From Aricia agestis (taxonomy: Eukaryota > Arthropoda > Insecta > Lepidoptera > Lycaenidae): DNA of 64,000 nucleotides. The notes beneath the pieces are model-generated. The model made no database searches and had not been told where the DNA came from. It saw only the letters and a program-made list of their open reading frames with translations. The stretch spans positions 9,307,501 to 9,371,500 of the forward strand of contig NC_056419.1 in assembly GCF_905147365.1 (NCBI RefSeq). The letters are read 5' to 3'. Positions 58,121-64,000 of this stretch are shown piece after piece (within the stretch, counting starts at the first letter, position 1; the number at the start of each line of letters is the position of its first letter). Made by a program: the position numbers and the translations under genes.

Positions 58121-58771
58121 GTTACCTACGATAAATTAATGTTGATGAAGTTAAGAATTCATCTTGTAATCAAATCTAAAGCAATAAAACATAAGCTATA
58201 CTGTTAAAAATATTTAAAAATATTATAAGGAATAGTAAATACCATTTTCCGAACTAGCGTTATTATTACCATCAGCATTTTTTGCCTTTTACTATATTTT
58301 TCTTAATTTCGTTGAGTACCAAGTTTTAATTGGCCGTGCTGATCTTGTAGACATTGAAAATGGCGTCGAAAAGTAAAAAATATAACTACGGTAGCAAAAA
58401 ATCAAGTGACAACGCGACGTCCATTCCCTCCGTTAACATAGTCGGATGTGGCACATCGTGCGCTCTTACTCGCTTCCGCGTTTCGTTAATAACGTAGGTA
58501 GTGACTATCCGACATTATTAGCGGGCTATCTTAGTAATATACGACATTTTTAATGTGGCTATTTCAGAAACTACGTATAATATAGATTTTTTCTTTTCAG
58601 CTCACGATAGCCTTGGTTATAAGGACATATTAATTTATGAAATAAAACAAAAATGACGATTTTGCACATCCGACATTGTTAATAGTCATGGGAGTTATGG
58701 TTTCACTTTAAAAAATACAAATGTCACCACTCACCGGATTATCAATGTCAAACAAAATTTCAAAATTCAAA
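58121..58771. other. Upstream region of the GPx gene
   Basis: It contains scattered pieces of the 'cgacatttt' repeat and the presumed promoter and 5' UTR of the peroxidase. No TATA box stands out. Confidence 0.45.
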
Positions 58772-60008
58772 ATGACAATAGGATTTCGTACGTTTTCGAA
58801 GTTGGTTGTGCCGGCTTTTGGAAATTTAATTTGTCTAGGGCGTGTACAACTATCTACAATGTAAGTTCAAGAATTTATGGAATATATTTTCAATTCTGAT
58901 TAAGTGATGGTAATATTTGGATTATGCAACAATTTTATGACGCAAGACTCTGCAAGAGGCATGAAAGCCGACCGGCGTCACTAATGTCATTGCCAGAAGA
59001 TTGTATGTAAGTAAATATTATTATAGGTACATAGTTTGCTAAGTGTTATTACTGTAACTATTACAGAAAAATGGCAGAGAATCCAGATTACAAGAGTGCT
59101 ACTAGTGTACACGAATTTACGGTGAAGAACATCAAAGGGGAAGATGTTAAACTCGACACATACAAAGGTCATGTTTGTATTATTGTGAATGTTGCATCCC
59201 AGTGCGGCCTCACGGCGAACAACTATAAACAACTTAATGAATTACAAGATCAGTATGCTGAAAGTAAAGGTATGTGAAAAGTTATATCTTGATTTATTTG
59301 TGTGTGTGCAAGTTGTTAGGTGTAAAGTTTTTATTTATTATAGGTCTACGTATATTAGCCTTCCCCTGCAACCAGTTTGCTGGCCAGGAACCAGGAAATT
59401 CAGAGGACATTGTTTGCTTTGCCAGCGAGAGGAAGGTCAAATTTGACATGTTTGAGAAAATTGATGTTAACGGTGACTCAGCACATCCGCTGTGGAAATT
59501 CTTAAAGGTAAAACAACACATTAATTGGTACAAACTACAAGGTCACCCACTTGTATTGTGCTATCAGAACTATTGATTATCTGCTATTGAAGTCTGATAA
59601 TATGAGTCATTGATTTTTCAATTATGTCTGAAAAATTGATAAAATTTTCTATGTATATTGATTAGTAAATTGGTATGTTGTATAAATAAACTGTTACTGC
59701 AATAATAATTATTGTCATGCGATGTTCAAATCAATTATGTGGGAAATTCTTTAAAATTTTCAGGTGTATTGATTTTTTATATTGGCTTTTGAGGGTAACA
59801 ACAGATTTGTATAATACTACATCAAGTTAAAAAAAAAGTTTTATTCAATCATGACTTTTTTCAGCACAAGCAAGGTGGCACTTTGGGAAGCTTTATCAAG
59901 TGGAATTTCACCAAGTTTATCATCGACAAAGACGGAGTGCCTGTGGAGAGGCATGGCCCAAATACTGATCCCCTGAACCTGGTTAAGTCCCTTGAGAAGT
60001 ACTGGTAG
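58772..60008 (+). CDS. GPx: Cysteine-type, GPx4-like glutathione (thioredoxin) peroxidase
   Basis: Four exons with GT-AG borders: 58772-58860, 59067-59269, 59344-59507 and 59865-60008, total 199 residues. The enzyme reduces peroxides, including lipid hydroperoxides. The first exon encodes 29 residues rich in basic, hydroxylated and hydrophobic residues without acidic ones, like a mitochondrial leader. An internal ATG at 59072 would give a 168-residue cytosolic form. In short-form numbering the peroxidatic residue is C45 in 'NVASQCG' (TGC, not selenocysteine), with Q77, W134 and N135 completing the tetrad. C91 is placed like the resolving cysteine of thioredoxin-dependent insect and plant GPx. 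The motifs 'LAFPCNQFAGQEPG' and 'KWNFTKFIIDKDG' are diagnostic. A poly(A) signal lies at 60689. Confidence 0.96.
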
Positions 60009-60700
60009 AGGGCATAAGTAGGCATCATTCATAAATTACGCCACAGCAAAAGTGTCTTTGGGTCAAACCAAATATGTATGTTTAAAGCATTCCTAAACAG
60101 TGTAACTTCCATAAGAGCAGTGACTATGGAACAGAATGTCTGAATTTTGCGTGTTGTAATAAGTGGATGATCCCTTATTGTTTATAATATAATCAAAATT
60201 TTTATTGGAATAAGTAAATGTTGAGTGTCAGCATTGTATAAAATTATATTTTCAAATTGTTAATTTTTTTTAAGTCAAGAGTGCATTTACATACTTTTCT
60301 TTCCAAATACCATAATATTATCTTCCAAGTGAAAATCAGCTTGCATTATTTTTAGTGTCTAAAGACACTAGGCCGAAAATACGCGGCCGAAGTTCGGCAT
60401 GCCGCATGATTGCAATGCGCTATGCGCATACAATATAACGCGACGTAATTTCGGCATGGTCTGTCATCTGTAATTTAAAATACATTGCAAGCGTAATCAT
60501 GTTAGCTAAAAATATTTATTTTTTATTTTTTTGGTAACCACTTTTTTACATATAATATTATTATATTACTGCAATCTTAGGGGGTTATAATGTAACAGTG
60601 TTGTATATGCAAGTGCACTTTGTACACTTTGTACTACTTTGTACACAATTTTGTTATAATGCATTATTTATTTTACACTGTTGTATTTAATAAAGTGTTT
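60009..60700 (+). other. 3' UTR of GPx
   Basis: AT-rich, ending at the aataaa at 60689-60694. It includes a small GC-richer insert (60362-60475, 'gccgaaaatacgcggccgaa' ... 'acgtaatttcggcatgg') that may be a MITE remnant. Confidence 0.6.
60689..60694 (+). terminator. Poly(A) signal of GPx
   Basis: aataaa followed by a T/G-rich stretch ('gtgtttgtcttg'). Confidence 0.65.
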
Positions 60701-61004
60701 GTCTTGCAAAGCATTGTTTTATTTATGAAATATAAACTATTTATTATTAACATTAACATTTTTCTTCACTTTTAATACCAGAGTCCTTTTTTTTTTGTAA
60801 TTCGTCCCGGTCGGGACAGGCAAAGGGAGCGTTGCCCATACAGCCATTTCTATGTTTTCCCAGAGTCCAGACTTGGTCCAGACTGTAAAGCCTCCCGCAG
60901 ATAGGAGCGATATATCGGTCGATAATATCGCTCGATATACTTCGGTCGATAATATTGCGATTCCTTGCACACATGACACAGCAGCGATTTTATCGACCGA
61001 TTTA

Positions 61005-61159
61005 CGGCGGTTCCCAATATCTGATCTATCTCTGGTTTGGCCCTACTAGAGATAGGAATAACTCACAATATGACAAGACATATATTTTATGTCAATTGTG
61101 AGCTATTCCTATCTCTAGTAGGGCAAAACCAGAGATAGATCAAATATTGGGAACGGCCG
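61005..61159. mobile_element. Harbinger-like foldback MITE family C, copy 2
   Basis: Same arms as at 55669. Left flank TTA (61002-61004); the right flank reads TAA. It is inserted inside another inverted structure made of 'atcggtcgataatatcgct' (60916) and 'agcgattttatcgaccgat' (60983). Confidence 0.8.
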
Positions 61160-61181
61160 TAAAACGAGAGAGCGCCGCGAC

Positions 61182-62343
61182 CAGTGTTGCCAACTCTTAA
61201 AAAAAAATACTTTTAAAACCCACTAAATTTCAAAGAAAACTCCCCAAAAATATAAATTATATTTATCATTTGGGGTACGTTCATTGACTTTTATAAGTGG
61301 ACGCGGCATAATGGTCTTTACCAAATCAAAATACTGTGGCCGGTCCGCCATTTTATGTTCCGGTTCTCCGAGGTACATAAACTGTCAAAGTGTCGTATTA
61401 TAGGGATGTCGAAATTGAAAGAAAATATCGATATATCGATACATCGATATTTGAAAAAATATCAAATTCGGTCTCGATATATCGCGAAAAAAATATCGAT
61501 ATATCGGTCAAATTTTTCGACCAATTTGCTTTTTTTTAATTAATTTATATAGTCCGTCAAAAAAGTGAACAAATTTAAAAAAGTTTGACCTTGGATCGGT
61601 ACGTTTATATTTTTACTAAAATTTTTGTTATTTTACCGATGGCTTAGCTACGTACCTATGTGCTAATTTAGTTAATAATTAGACAATAAATAAGATTTGT
61701 GATAGAATAGAATATAACATGGCTTTATTTTCGATATTTAATCAACATAGAAATTAGTAGATTTGACGTTTAGTGATGTACTTCTTTATAGAATTTAAAA
61801 AATATAAGGTGAAGAATCTTATCACTTATTTAAAAGATTTTAACCTTAATAGCTCACTTATAACATCTTACTTATCGATATCCTCGACAAATATCAACCG
61901 AGTGTCCCATCACTATAGACCGCCATGTTTAGTTCTTGGCAATATGGCGCCGGCCACACTTTTTTGTAGTTATGTCGCTTCCATCTGTTTCCTTATTCAT
62001 TGGGTACGTTCCACAAAATTATCAATGACATCATTATTGTTGTTTAAGCAACTTTCAAAATAAACCAACTTAAAAGATGGATCGAAGTGGACTCTTTTAC
62101 ATATTATGCAAAATAATTAGTTCTTTGAACAATAATAATAATACTTATTTTCTATATTTATTATAATAAAATATGATTATAATTATAACAATAAAAATGA
62201 TAATAGTACTAAAAACAAAATAAATATATATATTTAGCTGCAAAAATTTTACTCCCTAAAATATCCCCAAAAAGTTTTAGCCCCTAAAAACCCATTAATA
62301 TTTTTTTTTTATTTTTATAATATTTATTTTTTCCCACTAAATT
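61182..62343. mobile_element. Partial hAT-like element related to 50288-51069
   Basis: It begins 'cagtgttgccaactctt' and shares the 'aaaacccactaaatttcaa' and 'cccctaaaaaccca' phrases with the element in the PRADC1/RpL18A promoter. A second possible element (about 61404-61917, ends 'tagggatg' and 'catcacta', filled with 'atatcgat' repeats) is nested in it. The right TIR is not found. Confidence 0.5.
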
Positions 62344-62613
62344 AAAAAAATAAATCGTACATTCCGTACACTGCGTTATTGCGATATACTTCCATCGCGG
62401 CGTTATTATCGCAGCAGTGTACTGTGTGTAACTCTAACTACATGACCACCTGTGATCTGTATCATGTACCGAAAACAGATATCGCGCGTTATTTATACGA
62501 CCGTCAAATGACCGTCACATGGCAACACATGGCCGTCAAATAGCAAACTTACAAACATTCGATTCAGAATTTTTAAGTCAGCTGTTATAGACTTCGAATA
62601 TTTATTATAAAAA

Positions 62614-63650
62614 ACTAGCTGTTGCCCGCGACTTCGTCCGCGTGGACTTCAGTTTATAGCGCGCGATGTCAACAAAATTGGTGTCAAAAGCTTTTAAAAA
62701 AAACACCCTGGTACCCCTTAAATCAAAACAGCTGTGCAGTGTGCACATAATATTTCATTTTTTAAAATTAAACTTTATATATTATGCCAAATTTTAAAGC
62801 TTATTTAGCCCCCCAATTACACAATTTTACCCATAAACTATTTATCATTGATAGGTTTAAGGTTACGTCACCCTATGTAATATAATGTACTGTTAAATAA
62901 CGTAATAAAGAAATAACAATCAAAAAAAAAAAATCGAAACTAAAGTTTATGATGATACAGTGTTGCTAGACGGCTAACTCGGTTTCTCCCCAAGTGTTCC
63001 GCGAAATCCCCCCAAAATTCGGGATTTCAAAAAAAATCCCCCCACAAATTATAAAAGAAAAATTTTGTTCATTATGAATGGGAATTAGACAAATAGATAC
63101 GATGAATGTACACTATTTCTGCAATAGCGTCCAATCTTTATAGAATCAGCATCTTCGCGAGCTCCTTGATCATTTTTATGGTTCCGTAAGTCGTAAGCAA
63201 AGGGTAAAAACGGGCCCATAGTACTTAGATTTCGCCGTCTGTTCCCAGATTTTTTCCTCCAACAATCCCCCCAAAAAATTGTTCCCCTCAATTTTCCCCC
63301 CATCACCTAAAAAAAACCCCAAATTTGGGGGGATTCCCCTCAATCTGGCATCACTGTGATGATACCACCTCTTATAGAAAGATGTTGGGCAAGCGTTAGC
63401 GCGATGTAAGAGACGCACGGCGCCATCTAGTATGAATTTTTGGAACTAACTTAATTTGAACAAATTTTCGTATTTTCACCCCTTTACAACCCTTTTTTTC
63501 AGTAAAAAAAGTAGCCTATGTCCTTTCTCAGGCTTTAGACTATCGGTATACAAAATTTCATTACAATCGGTTCGGTAGTTTTGGCGTGAAAGCGAGACAG
63601 ACAGACAGACAGAGATACTTTCGCATTTATAATATTAGTATAGATTGGAC
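62614..63650 (+). repeat. Lepidopteran LINE-like repeat, copy 2 (interrupted)
   Basis: Starts 'ctagctgttgcccgcgactt' and ends 'tttataatattagtatagat'. It is interrupted by the hAT MITE at 62958-63356. Same family as 18663-19262. Confidence 0.65.
62958..63356. mobile_element. hAT-type MITE with perfect 8-bp duplication
   Basis: The TIR 'cagtgttgctaga' pairs with the right end 'tctggcatcactg'. Flanks 'tgatgata' are identical at 62950-62957 and 63357-63364. The interior is full of 'aatcccccc' and 'ggggggattc' runs in opposite orientation. No transposase in its 399 bp. Confidence 0.85.
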
Positions 63651-63790
63651 TACTGATCTCCAAAACAGGATACAAAATGTTGTTTTCCGCTGTTTTCTGC
63701 TCACAATACAACACTGAAAACGACAATCCTAATAGTTAGTACAAAATGCACTGAAAAGTGAAAACAGATATCGCAATAATGCATGCGTTA

Positions 63791-63948
63791 CGGCCGTTCC
63801 CAATATTTGATCTATCTCTGGTTTTGCCCTACTAGAGATAGGAATAGCTCAAAATTGACATAAAATATATGTCTCTAATGTCTAATGTGAGTTATTCCTA
63901 TCTCTAGTAGGGCAAAACCAGAGATAGATTAAATATTGGGAACGGCCG
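63791..63948. mobile_element. Harbinger-like foldback MITE family C, copy 3
   Basis: Same arms as at 55669. Perfect TTA flanks at 63788-63790 and 63949-63951. After it, 'tattatcgaccgataataac' resembles the inverted structure that hosts copy 2. Confidence 0.85.
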
Positions 63949-64000
63949 TTATTCACGTTATTATCGACCGATAATAACACTCCTGTCACCTGTGTGCGGG

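Overview
This is eukaryotic, AT-rich insect DNA, almost certainly from a moth or butterfly. Three multi-exon host genes are visible. Several interspersed repeats have sequences I recognise as typical of Lepidoptera, for example the LINE 3' tail at 28764-28870 and the repeats at 340-590, 18663-19262 and 62614-63650. I cannot name the species.

Layout. From 1 to about 21.3 kb I find no host gene. This stretch is a mosaic of short transposon remains: tRNA-derived SINEs, MITEs with terminal inverted repeats (TIRs), a Harbinger-type element with a transposase remnant (16277-17251), and a hAT-type MITE (20579-20765). From 21.3 to 28.3 kb a non-autonomous hAT-like element is split by a structurally complete Ty3/gypsy retrotransposon. 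That element has 542-bp LTRs identical by eye, a tRNA-Leu primer site, one uninterrupted gag-pol ORF of 1748 codons, and a 4-bp target duplication.

From 30104 to 44687 lies the main feature: a near-complete endogenous copy of a non-segmented negative-strand RNA virus (Mononegavirales). Its genes run N, P, M-position, G, L on the + strand and still carry recognisable poly(A)/gene-start junctions. It is bounded by a 14-bp direct repeat and ends in an A-rich tract. It interrupts a repeat whose uninterrupted relative sits at 20282-20535. This points to capture of a viral antigenome-sense RNA by LINE machinery. N, P and G are open, the M-position gene is frameshifted, and L is broken. The central third of L (3202 bp, including the RdRp GDNQ motif and the cap-transferase HR motif) is present three times in tandem. 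Two copies look identical. The first carries three internal deletions patched with short filler.

From 47.4 to 60.7 kb is a gene-bearing stretch. A PRADC1-like secreted protease-associated-domain protein (minus strand, 5 exons) lies head-to-head with ribosomal protein RpL18A/eL20 (plus strand, 4 exons). A cysteine-type, GPx4-like glutathione peroxidase (plus strand, 4 exons) follows, with a possible mitochondrial leader. MITEs fill the introns and spacers, including a Harbinger-like foldback family with three copies (55669, 61005, 63791) and hAT-type elements with 8-bp target duplications. The last 3 kb is again repeats.

The host genes are unrelated housekeeping genes that do not form a pathway. 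The viral block once encoded a replication complex (N, P, L) plus envelope and matrix functions. It is now a fossil that could at most supply RNA or isolated proteins. All family names come from motif recognition without database searches.
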